From Cryptosporangium sp044454545 (GTDB lineage: Bacteria; Actinomycetota; Actinomycetes; Mycobacteriales; Cryptosporangiaceae): a stretch of DNA of 64,000 nucleotides. Location: NCBI RefSeq assembly GCF_044454545.1, contig NZ_JBITDV010000008.1, positions 124,001 through 188,000 of the forward strand, read 5' to 3'. Under the pieces are notes generated by a model that did not search any database, had not been told where the DNA came from, and worked only from the letters and a program-made list of their open reading frames with translations. This document shows positions 1 to 8,333 of the stretch, in pieces (the stretch's first letter is position 1; every line of letters starts with the position of its first letter). The position numbers and the translations under genes were made by a program.

Positions 1-89
1 TCCAGATCGGAGGCGGCGCCGACCGCGCGCACCGTCTCGGCACCCATCCGTCCCTGCGCACCGATCACGCCGACCCGTGTCGCTCCCAC
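1..89 (-). CDS. dapB: 4-hydroxy-tetrahydrodipicolinate reductase, N-terminal fragment
   Basis: Only the first 29 codons lie in the window; the gene runs off the left edge. The translation begins VGATRVGVIGAQGRMGAE, the Rossmann-type GxxGRMG nucleotide-binding start of DapB, which reduces the dihydrodipicolinate intermediate in lysine and diaminopimelate synthesis. The start is taken as GTG at 89-87, with a GGAGG about 12 bases upstream. It follows the M16 peptidase by two bases on the same strand. The pnp-peptidase-dapB order is common in actinobacteria, which supports the call despite the short fragment. Confidence 0.85.
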   Translation of the reverse strand, partial: MGATRVGVIGAQGRMGAETVRAVGAASDL

Positions 90-91
90 GT

Positions 92-1450
92 CTACGCCCG
101 TCCCTCCGGAGAACTGGTGACCCGTCGTGCGGCCCACGCGGGCCCGGTGGAACCGCCGCGCAGGTCGAACCCCTCGAAGTCGCTCTCGGCGAACGGCCCG
201 ACGACGCCGAGCGAGAGCGGACCGCGGAACAACTCGGCGGACAGCGCCCGGATGTCGTCCGGGGTGACCGCGTCGATGCGGGCGAGCACGTCGTCGATCG
301 AGAGGATGTCGCCGTAGACCAGTTCGGCCTTGCCGATCCGGCTCATCCGGGAGCCGGTGTCCTCCAGGCCGAGCACGGTCGCGCCGCGCAGCATGCCCTT
401 GCCCCGGCTGACCTCCTCGTCGGTGAGACCGGCCGCGGCCACGCGGTCGAGTTCGATCCGCATCAACTCGAGGACGTCGTGCGCCCGCGCCGGGGTGCAC
501 CCGGCGTAGACCGCGAACAGTCCGGCGTCGGCGTACTGGGTGTCGTAGGAGTAGACCGAGTAGGCCAGGCCCCGCTGCTCGCGGATCTCCTGGAACAACC
601 GGCTGCTCATGCCACCGCCGAGAGCCTGGTCGAGGACGCCGAGCGCGAACCGCCGCTCGTCGTGCCGGTCCAGCGCCGGGACACCGAGCACCAGGTGCGC
701 CTGCTCGGTCTCCTTCGCCCGCACGGCCAGCGCCGGCCGCTCGGGACGCACCGCCGGGCCCCGCCGGGGCGCGCTCGGCTCCGCGTCGGGGCCGCCGGCG
801 AACGCCGCCGACACCAGCCGGACGACCTCGTCGTGATCGAGGTTTCCGGCCGCGGACACGACGAGTTGCGGCGGCGTGTAGCGACGCCGGTAGAAGCCGG
901 CCACCTGGTCGCGTTTCATCGCGGTGATCGACTCGGTCGTGCCGATCACCGGCCGCCCGAGCGGGTGGTCTCCGTAGAGGCCGGTCGTGAACAGATCGTG
1001 GACGACGTCACCGGGCTCGTCGTCGTGCATCGCGATCTCTTCCAGGATCACCTGCCGCTCGACCTCCAGGTCGGACGACGTCACCTGGGACGACGTGAGC
1101 ATGTCGCAGACGACGTCCACGGCCAGCGGAAGATCGCGGTCGAGCACCCGCGCGTAATAGCAGGTGTATTCCTTCGCGGTGAACGCGTTGGTGTCGCCGC
1201 CCACGGCCTCGATCTCGGCCGAGATGTCCCAGGCACTCCGCCGGCGGGTGCCCTTGAACAGCAGGTGCTCGAGAAAGTGCGAGGCACCGGCCAGCCGGGG
1301 CGTCTCGTCCCGGCTGCCGATGCCCACCCAGACGCCGAACGAGACGCTGCGCACTGCCGGCAGCGCCTCGGTCACGACCCGGAGGCCGTTCGGCAGAACG
1401 GTACGGCGGACGGTGCCGCCGTACCGTTCTTCGCGGGAGCCAGACGTCAC
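92..1450 (-). CDS. M16 family zinc metallopeptidase (PepR/processing-peptidase type)
   Basis: A 452-residue protein with the inverted zinc motif HFLEH at residues 58-62 and a downstream glutamate cluster near residue 138 that should supply the third metal ligand. The second half is the inactive-type M16 C domain (EIREQRGLAYSVYS around residues 285-300). M16 enzymes of this class are cytoplasmic oligopeptidases related to mitochondrial processing peptidase; the natural substrate is not known. The ATG overlaps the stop of pnp by four bases, so the two are translationally coupled, and dapB follows two bases later. Length and architecture are normal for the actinobacterial pnp-linked peptidase. 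Confidence 0.9.
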   Translation of the reverse strand: MTSGSREERYGGTVRRTVLPNGLRVVTEALPAVRSVSFGVWVGIGSRDETPRLAGASHFLEHLLFKGTRRRSAWDISAEIEAVGGDTNAFTAKEYTCYYARVLDRDLPLAVDVVCDMLTSSQVTSSDLEVERQVILEEIAMHDDEPGDVVHDLFTTGLYGDHPLGRPVIGTTESITAMKRDQVAGFYRRRYTPPQLVVSAAGNLDHDEVVRLVSAAFAGGPDAEPSAPRRGPAVRPERPALAVRAKETEQAHLVLGVPALDRHDERRFALGVLDQALGGGMSSRLFQEIREQRGLAYSVYSYDTQYADAGLFAVYAGCTPARAHDVLELMRIELDRVAAAGLTDEEVSRGKGMLRGATVLGLEDTGSRMSRIGKAELVYGDILSIDDVLARIDAVTPDDIRALSAELFRGPLSLGVVGPFAESDFEGFDLRGGSTGPAWAARRVTSSPEGRA

Positions 1451-3672
1451 GCAGGCGTCTCAGCCGGTGCGGCCTCGGCGGCCGGAGCAGCCGCGGCGGC
1501 CGCCTCGTCCTTCACCGGCACGAGGCTGATCTTGCCGCGGGCGTCGATGTCGGTGATCTCGACCTGGATCTTGTCGCCGACCTTGACGACGTCTTCCACC
1601 TTGCCGATCCGCTTCCCGTTGCCGAGCTTCGAGATGTGGACCAGGCCGTCCTTGCCCGGGACCAGCGAGACGAACGCCCCGAACGCGGCGGTCTTGACGA
1701 CCGTGCCGAGGTAACGCTCGCCGATCTTCGGCATCGTCGGGTTCGCGATCGCGTTGATGCGGTCGACCGCGGCCTGGGCCGACGGACCGTCGGACGCACC
1801 GACGTAGATCGTGCCGTCGTCCTCGATCGTGATGTCGGCGCCGGTGTCGTCCTGGATCGAGTTGATCATCTGGCCCTTGGGGCCGATGACCGCGCCGATC
1901 TTGTCGACCGGGATCGTCACCGTGGTGACGCGCGGCGCGAACGGGCTCATCTCGTCCGGACCGTCGATCGCCTCGGCCATCACCTCGAGGATGGTCAGCC
2001 GGGCGTCCTTGGCCTGGGTGAGCGCGCCCGCGAGCACCTCGGACGGGATGCCGTCGAGCTTGGTGTCGAGCTGCAGCGCGGTGACGAACTCCTTGGTGCC
2101 GGCGACCTTGAAGTCCATGTCGCCGTAGGCGTCTTCGGCACCGAGGATGTCGGTCAGCGCGACGTACTCGGTCTTCCCGTCGACCGTGTCGCTGATCAGG
2201 CCCATCGCGATGCCCGCGACCGGCGCCTTCAGCGGCACACCGGCGTTGAGCAGCGACATCGTCGAGGCGCAGACCGAGCCCATCGACGTCGAGCCGTTCG
2301 AGCCCAGCGCCTCGGAGACCTGCCGGATCGCGTAGGGGAACTCCTCGCGCGAGGGCAGCACCGGCACCAGCGCCCGCTCGGCCAGCGCGCCGTGACCGAT
2401 CTCGCGGCGCTTCGGCGAGCCCACCCGGCCGGTCTCACCGGTCGAGTACGGCGGGAAGTTGTAGTTGTGCATGTACCGCTTGCGCGTCTCGGGCGCGAGC
2501 GTGTCGAGCTGCTGCTCCATCCGGAGCATGTTCAGCGTCGTGACGCCGAGGATCTGCGTCTCGCCGCGCTCGAACAGCGCCGAGCCGTGCACCCGCGGCA
2601 GGATCTCGACCTCGGCCGAGAGCGTCCGGATGTCGGTGAGGCCACGACCGTCGATGCGGACCTTGTCACGCAGGACGCGCTGGCGGATCAGCTTCTTGGT
2701 GAGCGCCTTGAGCGCGCCGCCGATCTCCTTCTCGCGACCCTCGAACTTCGCGCCGACCCGCTCGACGGCCAGGCTCTTGACCCGGTCGAGCTCGGTCTCG
2801 CGCTCCTGCTTCGGGGCGATCCGCAGCGCGGCGTCCAGCTCGGTGCCGACCGCGTCGGAGACGGCCTCGAAGACGTCGTCCTGGTAGTCGAGGAAGACCG
2901 GGAACTCGCCGGTCGGCTTCGCGGCCTTGGCGGCCACCTCGGCCTGCGCCTCGACCAGGCTGCGGATGGCCGGCTTGGCGGCCTCCAGACCGGCGGCGAC
3001 CACGTCTTCGGTGGGCGCCGGAGCGCCGCCCGCGATCAGCGCGACCGTGTCGGCGGTGGCCTCGGCCTCGACCATCATGATCGCGACCTCGCCCGCCTCG
3101 GTGACCCGGCCGGCGACGACCATGTCGAAGGTCGCGGTGGCGAGCTCGGTGTGCGTCGGGAACGCGATCCAGTCGCCGCCGACGTACGCCATCCGGGTGG
3201 CGCCGATCGGGCCGTTGAACGGCAGGCCGGCGAGCTGGGTGGAGAGCGACGCGGCGTTGATCGCGACAACGTCGTAGAGCGTGTCGGGGTCGAGCGACAT
3301 GACCGTCACGACGACCTGGACCTCGTTGCGCAGGCCCTTGACGAACGTCGGGCGCAGCGGACGGTCGATCAGACGGCAGGTGAGGATGGCGTCCTCGCTG
3401 GGACGGCCCTCGCGCCGGAAGAACGAGCCCGGGATGCGGCCCGCGGCGTACATCCGCTCCTCGACGTCGACCGTGAGCGGGAAGAAGTCGAAGTGCTCCT
3501 TCGGGCTCTTGGACGCCGTGGTGGCCGACAGCACGAGCGTGTCACCGAGCTGAGCGGTGACCGAACCGGCGGCCTGGCGGGCGAACCGACCGGTGCTGAA
3601 CCGGATCTCGCGCGACGGGTGGTTGCCGTTGTCGATGGTCGCGACGACCTCGGTCACGGTGTGTTCTGACAT
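1447..3672 (-). CDS. pnp: Polyribonucleotide nucleotidyltransferase (PNPase/GpsI)
   Basis: A 741-residue PNPase, the phosphorolytic 3'-5' exoribonuclease of mRNA decay; the Streptomyces homologue was first described as guanosine pentaphosphate synthetase. Two RNase PH-like cores flank an all-helical linker. The first core contains FFRREGRPSEDAILTCRLID and the second IDGRGLTDIRTL and GSVCASTMSLLNAGVP. A KH domain follows (IGPKGQMINSIQDDTGADI, about residues 585-640), then an S1 domain (YLGTVVKTAAFGAFVSL, about 645-715) and an Ala-rich tail. The ATG at 3672 has a GGAGG eleven bases upstream. It lies downstream of rpsO, separated by a terminator and a second hairpin, and is coupled to the M16 gene by overlap. 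Confidence 0.97.
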   Translation of the reverse strand: MSEHTVTEVVATIDNGNHPSREIRFSTGRFARQAAGSVTAQLGDTLVLSATTASKSPKEHFDFFPLTVDVEERMYAAGRIPGSFFRREGRPSEDAILTCRLIDRPLRPTFVKGLRNEVQVVVTVMSLDPDTLYDVVAINAASLSTQLAGLPFNGPIGATRMAYVGGDWIAFPTHTELATATFDMVVAGRVTEAGEVAIMMVEAEATADTVALIAGGAPAPTEDVVAAGLEAAKPAIRSLVEAQAEVAAKAAKPTGEFPVFLDYQDDVFEAVSDAVGTELDAALRIAPKQERETELDRVKSLAVERVGAKFEGREKEIGGALKALTKKLIRQRVLRDKVRIDGRGLTDIRTLSAEVEILPRVHGSALFERGETQILGVTTLNMLRMEQQLDTLAPETRKRYMHNYNFPPYSTGETGRVGSPKRREIGHGALAERALVPVLPSREEFPYAIRQVSEALGSNGSTSMGSVCASTMSLLNAGVPLKAPVAGIAMGLISDTVDGKTEYVALTDILGAEDAYGDMDFKVAGTKEFVTALQLDTKLDGIPSEVLAGALTQAKDARLTILEVMAEAIDGPDEMSPFAPRVTTVTIPVDKIGAVIGPKGQMINSIQDDTGADITIEDDGTIYVGASDGPSAQAAVDRINAIANPTMPKIGERYLGTVVKTAAFGAFVSLVPGKDGLVHISKLGNGKRIGKVEDVVKVGDKIQVEITDIDARGKISLVPVKDEAAAAAAPAAEAAPAETPA

Positions 3673-3754
3673 GTAGTTGGATCCTCCTGGTTTGTGTACC
3701 AGGCGATACGGAGGACCCGAGCGGCATCATCTGTGCCGGTCTTCGATCGAACCG

Positions 3755-3777
3755 ACTTGTGACCCGAGGTCACAAGT
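3755..3777 (-). promoter_or_regulatory. Perfect hairpin in the pnp leader (possible processing or autoregulation site)
   Basis: A perfect 10-base inverted repeat (ACTTGTGACC / GGTCACAAGT) with a 3-base loop lies 82 bases upstream of the pnp start, after the rpsO terminator. In E. coli and Streptomyces the rpsO-pnp intergenic RNA forms a stem cut by RNase III, through which PNPase limits its own synthesis. The position here matches that role, but an operator function is equally possible from sequence alone. Confidence 0.55.
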
Positions 3778-3846
3778 GGGTACTACCGAGGACCGGCCGG
3801 CACGCGCGGGAATCCGCGACTCGTCCGGTACTCCTAGTACGAATTC

Positions 3847-3874
3847 GGGGAGCGACCCCGGTGGGTCGCTCCCC
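3847..3874 (-). terminator. Terminator hairpin after rpsO
   Basis: A perfect 12-base stem (GGGGAGCGACCC / GGGTCGCTCCCC) with a 4-base loop begins ten bases beyond the rpsO stop codon. No long T-run follows, which is usual in high-GC actinobacteria. It would separate rpsO transcription from pnp at least partly. Confidence 0.8.
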
Positions 3875-3883
3875 GTGCCGACG

Positions 3884-4153
3884 TCAGCGGCGCAGGCCGA
3901 GGCGCTCGATGAGCGTCCGGTAGCGACCGATTTCGGTCTTGGCCAGGTAGTTCAGCAGCCGGCGGCGACGGCCGACCAGCAGCAGCAGACCACGACGGCT
4001 GTGGTGGTCGTGCTTGTGGGCCTTCATGTGCTCGGTCAGGTCGTTGATGCGCCGGGAAAGCAGCGCAACCTGGACCTCCGGGGAGCCGGTGTCGTTCTCC
4101 ACCGTCGAGTACTCGGCGATGATCTGCTTCTTCACGTCTGCGGCGAGCGCCAC
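3884..4153 (-). CDS. rpsO: 30S ribosomal protein S15
   Basis: An 89-residue protein of exactly the usual S15 length, with the family signature through GSPEVQVALLSRRINDLTEH (residues 23-42) and the HSRRGLLLLVGRRRRLLNYL helix-turn region that binds 16S rRNA. S15 is a primary binder of the central domain of the small subunit. The ATG at 4153 has an AGGAG a few bases upstream. It lies between ribF and pnp on the same strand with a strong hairpin just after its stop, so it can be expressed as a short transcript as well as from the larger operon. Confidence 0.98.
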   Translation of the reverse strand: MALAADVKKQIIAEYSTVENDTGSPEVQVALLSRRINDLTEHMKAHKHDHHSRRGLLLLVGRRRRLLNYLAKTEIGRYRTLIERLGLRR

Positions 4154-4316
4154 TGACTCTCCTGAATCTGTTCGGTGTGGCCCCCGGTCGTTGTCACGGA
4201 GGCAGCGTGCACACCGCCGGATACACCCGGCGTCAAGTCCACGCTACCAGCCCGGGTGTTTAACGACGAATCTGCCCGCGGCCGCGTCGCGCCGGCACGC
4301 GCCCCGCAAACCGTGG

Positions 4317-5327
4317 CTAGCCACCCAGCAGGAGGTCTCGCACCCGGGCGACGTCGGCGTCCATCTGGGTGATCAGCGCGTCGACGGACGAGAACGCGAT
4401 CGTCGGACGGAGGTTGACCGCGAAGTCGACCGCCACCGCCTCGTCGTAGATGTCTTCGTCGAAGTCGAGGATGAACGCCTCGACCCGGCGGGCGCGCTCA
4501 CCGGCGAACGTCGGATTCGTGCCGATGCTGATCGCCGCGGGCAGCGGTGTCTCGGCGTCGCCGGCCTTGCGGGCCGGGTCACGGATCAGCCAACCGGCGT
4601 ACACGCCGTCGGCCGGCACCGAGGTGAAGGCCGGCGACGAGAGGTTCGCGGTCGGGAAGCCGAGCTCACGTCCGCGCTGGTCACCACGGACCACGACGCC
4701 CTCGACGCGGTGCGGGCGGCCGAGCGCGGCGGCGGCCCGGTCGACATCGCCGACCTCCACCTCGGCCCGGATCCGGCTGCTCGAGACGACACCCTCGGCG
4801 TCGGTGAGCAGCGGCACCGCGCGCACGGTGAAGCCGAACTCGGCCCCGAGCGCCCGGAGCAGGTCGATGTCGCCCTCGGCACGGTGCCCGAACCGGAAGC
4901 CCTCTCCGACGACGACCGCCGCCGCCCGCAGGTGCTCGACGATCACCGTGCGGACGAACTGCTCCGGAGCCAGCCCGGCCAGCTCGGGGGTGAACGGCAG
5001 CGTGCACAGCCCGTCGACGACCAGACCGTCGGCGGCCAGGCCCTCGATCAGCACCGCGCGGTGGTCGAGCGTGGTCAGCCGGTCGGGCGCCTTCTCCGGA
5101 TGGAGCACGGCCTCCGGGTGCGGATCGAACGTCACCACCACGACCGGCGGAGCCGCAGGCGGCTCACCGCCGGACGGCCGGGGCACCGGTAGGAGTGCCG
5201 CCGCCTCACGAACCGTCGCCTCGATCAGGGCCCGATGACCTCGGTGGACGCCGTCGAAGACGCCGATCGTCACAACGGTCCGGTTCCAGTCCGGCGCGCT
5301 TTCCGCCAGCCCGCGCCACCGCAGCAC
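4317..5327 (-). CDS. ribF: Bifunctional riboflavin kinase/FAD synthetase
   Basis: A 336-residue enzyme that phosphorylates riboflavin to FMN and adenylates FMN to FAD. The N-terminal nucleotidyltransferase domain has GVFDGVHRGH near residue 23 and GEGFRFGHRAEGD near 140. The C-terminal flavokinase domain starts near 185 (RPHRVEGVVVRGDQRGRELG) and has the FPTANL motif. Length is normal. The cluster order truB-ribF-rpsO is conserved in actinobacteria, and the gene starts 68 bases after truB on the same strand. The reading frame from the ATG at 5327 adds about 15 residues before the first conserved strand, typical of the family. Confidence 0.95.
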   Translation of the reverse strand: MLRWRGLAESAPDWNRTVVTIGVFDGVHRGHRALIEATVREAAALLPVPRPSGGEPPAAPPVVVVTFDPHPEAVLHPEKAPDRLTTLDHRAVLIEGLAADGLVVDGLCTLPFTPELAGLAPEQFVRTVIVEHLRAAAVVVGEGFRFGHRAEGDIDLLRALGAEFGFTVRAVPLLTDAEGVVSSSRIRAEVEVGDVDRAAAALGRPHRVEGVVVRGDQRGRELGFPTANLSSPAFTSVPADGVYAGWLIRDPARKAGDAETPLPAAISIGTNPTFAGERARRVEAFILDFDEDIYDEAVAVDFAVNLRPTIAFSSVDALITQMDADVARVRDLLLGG

Positions 5328-5394
5328 GCCCGCCTGCCTTCCCTCGACCGGATATCGAGTGCCAGCCTAGTTCGTCGGTAGGAACGGCCTGCGC

Positions 5395-6276
5395 TCACCC
5401 GGACGGGCGGAGCACCACCTCGGACCGGGCCGCGCCGTCCTGCTCGCGGACCAGCGCGATCACCTTGCCGTCCGGTCCGAACACGCCGTAAACGCCGGTC
5501 ACGCCGGTTGCCGGGAGCCGTCCGCCGTGGCCCAGCACGGTCGCCGCGGCCTCGTCGACGTCCCGGCGCGGGAACGCGGTGGCCACCGCCGCGTCCAGAT
5601 CGAGTGTGACCGGATCCTCTTCTTCGGCGAGTTGCTCGAGCGTCCGGGCCGCGGAGATCGGGAACGGGCCGACGCGGGTGCGGCGGAGCGCGGTCAGGTG
5701 CCCGCCGGTGCCCAGGGCCCGGCCGAGGTCGCGCGCGAGCGCCCGGACGTAGGTACCGGACGAGCACTCGACGATCACGTCGAGGTCGAGCAGGTCGGGT
5801 TCGGGGCGCCGGTCGGCCAGCAGGTCGAAGCGCGAGACGGTCACCTGGCGGGCGGCCAGCTCGACCTCCTCGCCGGAACGCACCCGGTCGTAGGCCCGGC
5901 GTCCGGCGACCTTGACCGCCGAGACCGCGGACGGCACCTGGTCGAGCGTCCCGGTCAGGTCTTTCAGGCCGGCCCGGACGTCGTCGGGATGAACGCCGGA
6001 AGCGGAAGCGCCGTCCAGACGGGCGCCTTCGGCGTCGTCGGTCACCGTGGCGTACCCGAGGCGGATCGTGGCGACGTACGTCTTCTCGGTCAGCGTGAGA
6101 TGGCCGAGCAGCTTCGTCGCGCGTTCGACGCCGAGCACGAGGACGCCGGTCGCCATCGGGTCGAGCGTCCCGGCGTGCCCGATCTTGCGGGTGCGGAAGA
6201 TCCGCCGCGCGCGGGCGACGACGTCGTGCGAGGTCAGGCCGGACGGCTTGTCGACGACGACCAGCCCGCTGGTCAC
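5395..6276 (-). CDS. truB: tRNA pseudouridine(55) synthase
   Basis: A 293-residue TruB that isomerises U55 in the T-loop of tRNAs. Key parts seen are VVDKPSGLTSHDVVARARRI at the N-terminus and GHAGTLDPMATGVLVL, which holds the catalytic aspartate, at about residues 36-51. A PUA-like C-terminal segment continues to the end. The open frame extends far upstream, but homology begins at the GTG at 6276 (VTSGLVVVDKPSG), five bases after the stop of the DHH gene, so that start is chosen. It is part of the nusA-infB operon and is followed by ribF. Confidence 0.95.
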   Translation of the reverse strand: MTSGLVVVDKPSGLTSHDVVARARRIFRTRKIGHAGTLDPMATGVLVLGVERATKLLGHLTLTEKTYVATIRLGYATVTDDAEGARLDGASASGVHPDDVRAGLKDLTGTLDQVPSAVSAVKVAGRRAYDRVRSGEEVELAARQVTVSRFDLLADRRPEPDLLDLDVIVECSSGTYVRALARDLGRALGTGGHLTALRRTRVGPFPISAARTLEQLAEEEDPVTLDLDAAVATAFPRRDVDEAAATVLGHGGRLPATGVTGVYGVFGPDGKVIALVREQDGAARSEVVLRPSG

Positions 6277-6281
6277 CGCGT

Positions 6282-7442
6282 TCAGCGGGTCACCGGGACC
6301 GGGTCGGGAGCCAGCGCCGCCACCACCTGGGCGACGACCCCCTCCAGCGGACCGTGGCCGGTGAAACCGGCGGAGATCCGGTGCCCTCCCCCGCCGAGCC
6401 GCACGCACAGCGCGCCGACGTCGATCGGACCCCGCGACCGCAGCGAAACCGACCACTGATCCGGGCCGATCTGCTTCGCGACCAGCGCGATCGTGCTCTC
6501 TTCGGCGCCGCGGAGCATGTCGACGACGCCCTCGACCCACTCCATCCCGAGACCGTGCCGGGCCAAGTCGTCCTGAGTCACGTACGTCCAGCTCAGGCCA
6601 CCGCCACCGGCCGCGGCCGGGTCCAGCGTCACCCGGGCGAGGACGTCGGCCAGCAAGTGCAGCGAGCGCATCGGGCGGGCGTCGTAGAGCCGGCGGCTGA
6701 TCTCGTCGGGTTTGATCCCGGTCGCCAGCAGCCGGGCCGCGAGCTCGTGCGTGGAGGGCGTCGTGGCCGCGCCGCGGAACGACGCCGTGTCGGTGGAAAG
6801 CCCGACGTAGAGGCACTCGGCGATCTCGGCGTCGACCGTGACACCGAGCCGCCGCAGCAGGTCGTCGACGACGACGGCGGTCGCCGCGGCCTTCGGATCG
6901 ATCAGGTTGCGGGTGCCGAACCCGGCGTTGGTGACGTGGTGGTCGACGACGATCACCTCACCGGCCGACGCGACCAGCGGAGCCAGGTCGCCGAGGCGGT
7001 CGACGCTACCGGTGTCGAACGTGACGAACAGGTCGGGCCGGGCATTGACCTCCTCCGGCGGCACCAGCAGTTCGCGACCGGCGATCGCGGTCAGCGACTG
7101 GGCCAGCCGGAACGGGTTGCTGAACGAGGCCTGCACCGGGATACCGAGCTGACGCAAGCCCAGACCGGTCGCCAGCATGCTGCCCAGCGCGTCCCCGTCG
7201 GGGTTGATGTGGCAGGCCAGCACGATGCCGCCCTCGCCGTCGCCGTACTTGCGGAACAGCGACAGAGCGTCGGACCAGGCCTGCTCGGAGATCGCGGGTT
7301 CGCCGGGGCCGCCCGCCGGCGCTGCCGTCGGAGCGGACCCTTCCGCCGGACTACGGCTTCCGTGCACGTCCGGACCGTACACCGGGCGGACGTCGGATGC
7401 TTCTCGCTGACGATGAGCGGACGGGAGTACCGACTGAGTCAC
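6282..7442 (-). CDS. DHH/DHHA1 phosphoesterase (NrnA-like oligoribonuclease/pAp phosphatase)
   Basis: A 386-residue protein of the DHH superfamily. The first metal motif is CHINPDGDALGS (around residues 77-88), followed by FDTGSVDRLG, DHHVTN and the glycine-rich DHHA1 motif GGGGHRISAGF near the C-terminus. Related enzymes such as NrnA and mycobacterial Rv2837c degrade nanoRNA, pAp or cyclic-di-AMP products. The sequence alone does not choose among these substrates. The first 55 residues are low-complexity and poorly conserved, so an internal start is possible. The ATG overlaps the rbfA stop by four bases, as in other actinobacteria. Confidence 0.9.
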   Translation of the reverse strand: MTQSVLPSAHRQREASDVRPVYGPDVHGSRSPAEGSAPTAAPAGGPGEPAISEQAWSDALSLFRKYGDGEGGIVLACHINPDGDALGSMLATGLGLRQLGIPVQASFSNPFRLAQSLTAIAGRELLVPPEEVNARPDLFVTFDTGSVDRLGDLAPLVASAGEVIVVDHHVTNAGFGTRNLIDPKAAATAVVVDDLLRRLGVTVDAEIAECLYVGLSTDTASFRGAATTPSTHELAARLLATGIKPDEISRRLYDARPMRSLHLLADVLARVTLDPAAAGGGGLSWTYVTQDDLARHGLGMEWVEGVVDMLRGAEESTIALVAKQIGPDQWSVSLRSRGPIDVGALCVRLGGGGHRISAGFTGHGPLEGVVAQVVAALAPDPVPVTR

Positions 7443-7912
7443 CGGTTGCTCTCCGCCGACGGGGTCTCGGCCGGAGCGTCCTCCGGCTCCTCCTCGTCCT
7501 CGTGCCGGTACGGGTCGGCCTCGCCCGCGTACGACGCCCCGGCGGCCTTCCGCTGGACCTCGGCGTCCGCGCGCTTGGCCACCTCGAGCAGCTCGTCGAT
7601 GTGCTTGGCGGTGTCGGGAACCACGTCCAGGCTGAACGCGAGCGTCGGCGTGAACCGGACGCCGGTCTGCCTGCCGACCGCGCTGCGCAGCACACCGCGT
7701 GCGCTCTCCAGCGCTTCGGCGGTGGCGGCCCGCTCGGTCTCGTCGCCGTAGACGGTGTAGTAGACGGTCGCGTCGTGCAGGTCGGCGGTGACCTTCGCGT
7801 CGGTCACCGTCACCATGCCCAGCCGGGGGTCCTTCACCTGGGTCCGGAGCGTCTCCGCGACGATCTCGCGGATCCGGACGGCGAGCTTCCTCGCCCGTGC
7901 TGCGTCAACCAT
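7439..7912 (-). CDS. rbfA: Ribosome-binding factor A
   Basis: A 157-residue RbfA with the single KH-like domain over residues 1-115, recognised by ARKLAVRIREIVAETLRTQV and DPRLGMVTVTDAKVTADLHD. It assists late maturation of 30S subunits and processing of the 5' end of 16S rRNA. An acidic C-terminal tail (about residues 120-157, with EDEEEPED) extends beyond the core. It lies between the DUF503 gene and the DHH phosphoesterase, overlapping the latter by four bases. Confidence 0.95.
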   Translation of the reverse strand: MVDAARARKLAVRIREIVAETLRTQVKDPRLGMVTVTDAKVTADLHDATVYYTVYGDETERAATAEALESARGVLRSAVGRQTGVRFTPTLAFSLDVVPDTAKHIDELLEVAKRADAEVQRKAAGASYAGEADPYRHEDEEEPEDAPAETPSAESNR

Positions 7913-7968
7913 GGTTTCTCACTCCTCACCGGGCGCAGCGGCCCGGCCAGTACGCAGGGGGTGGTGTC

Positions 7969-8262
7969 TCAGTCGTCGTCGCCGTGCAGGCGACGCCGGA
8001 CCGACAGCAGTTCCAACTCGGGACGCCCGGCGACGAGCCGCTCGCACGCGTCCAGTACCTCACCGACGTGGTGCGGGTCGCCGGCGACCGCGGCGACGCC
8101 GATAGCCGCCCGGCCGTGCAGGTCTTGCAGACCGACCTCGGCCGCGGACACCTCGAGCCGCCGGAGCGCGGCGACCACGGGGCGGACGTACCCCCGCTTG
8201 GCCTTCAGGTTGCGGCTGTCTGCGGGCAGCACGACGTCGAACTCCAACGTGCCGGTGAACAA
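7969..8262 (-). CDS. DUF503 (YlxP-like) protein
   Basis: A 97-residue protein starting MFTGTLEFDVVLPADSRNLK, with the typical NLKAKRGYVRPVVAALRR stretch. YlxP-type proteins sit between infB and rbfA in many Gram-positive genomes; a role linked to ribosome assembly has been proposed, but no biochemical function is firm. The position here is the conserved one. The upstream side carries the G/C-homopolymer hairpin at 8277-8327, so promoter or terminator details in front of this gene cannot be read reliably. Confidence 0.88.
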   Translation of the reverse strand: MFTGTLEFDVVLPADSRNLKAKRGYVRPVVAALRRLEVSAAEVGLQDLHGRAAIGVAAVAGDPHHVGEVLDACERLVAGRPELELLSVRRRLHGDDD

Positions 8263-8276
8263 GCTTCCTCCCGATA

Positions 8277-8327
8277 GCAGGCGGGGGGGGGGGGGGGGCG
8301 GCCCCCGCCCCCCCCCCCCCCGCCTGC
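8277..8327. other. G16/C14 homopolymer hairpin between infB and the DUF503 gene
   Basis: GCAGGCG at 8277-8283 runs into sixteen consecutive G, then a short mixed centre and a run of fourteen C ending in CGCCTGC (8321-8327). The outer seven bases are perfect inverted repeats. This is most simply a real GC-rich hairpin, perhaps a terminator after infB, whose interior was read wrongly. The exact length should not be trusted. Confidence 0.6.
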
Positions 8328-8333
8328 CTCAAC

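Noticed and set aside
1636..3669. A 677-codon open frame opposite pnp, and similar very long frames opposite infB (8472-11522) and uvrA (59031-62096)
   Set aside because: In very GC-rich genes the third-position bias keeps opposite frames open. These frames show no recognisable domains, have arginine/aspartate-rich composition and lie antisense to certain genes. The one opposite uvrA even runs through the N gap.
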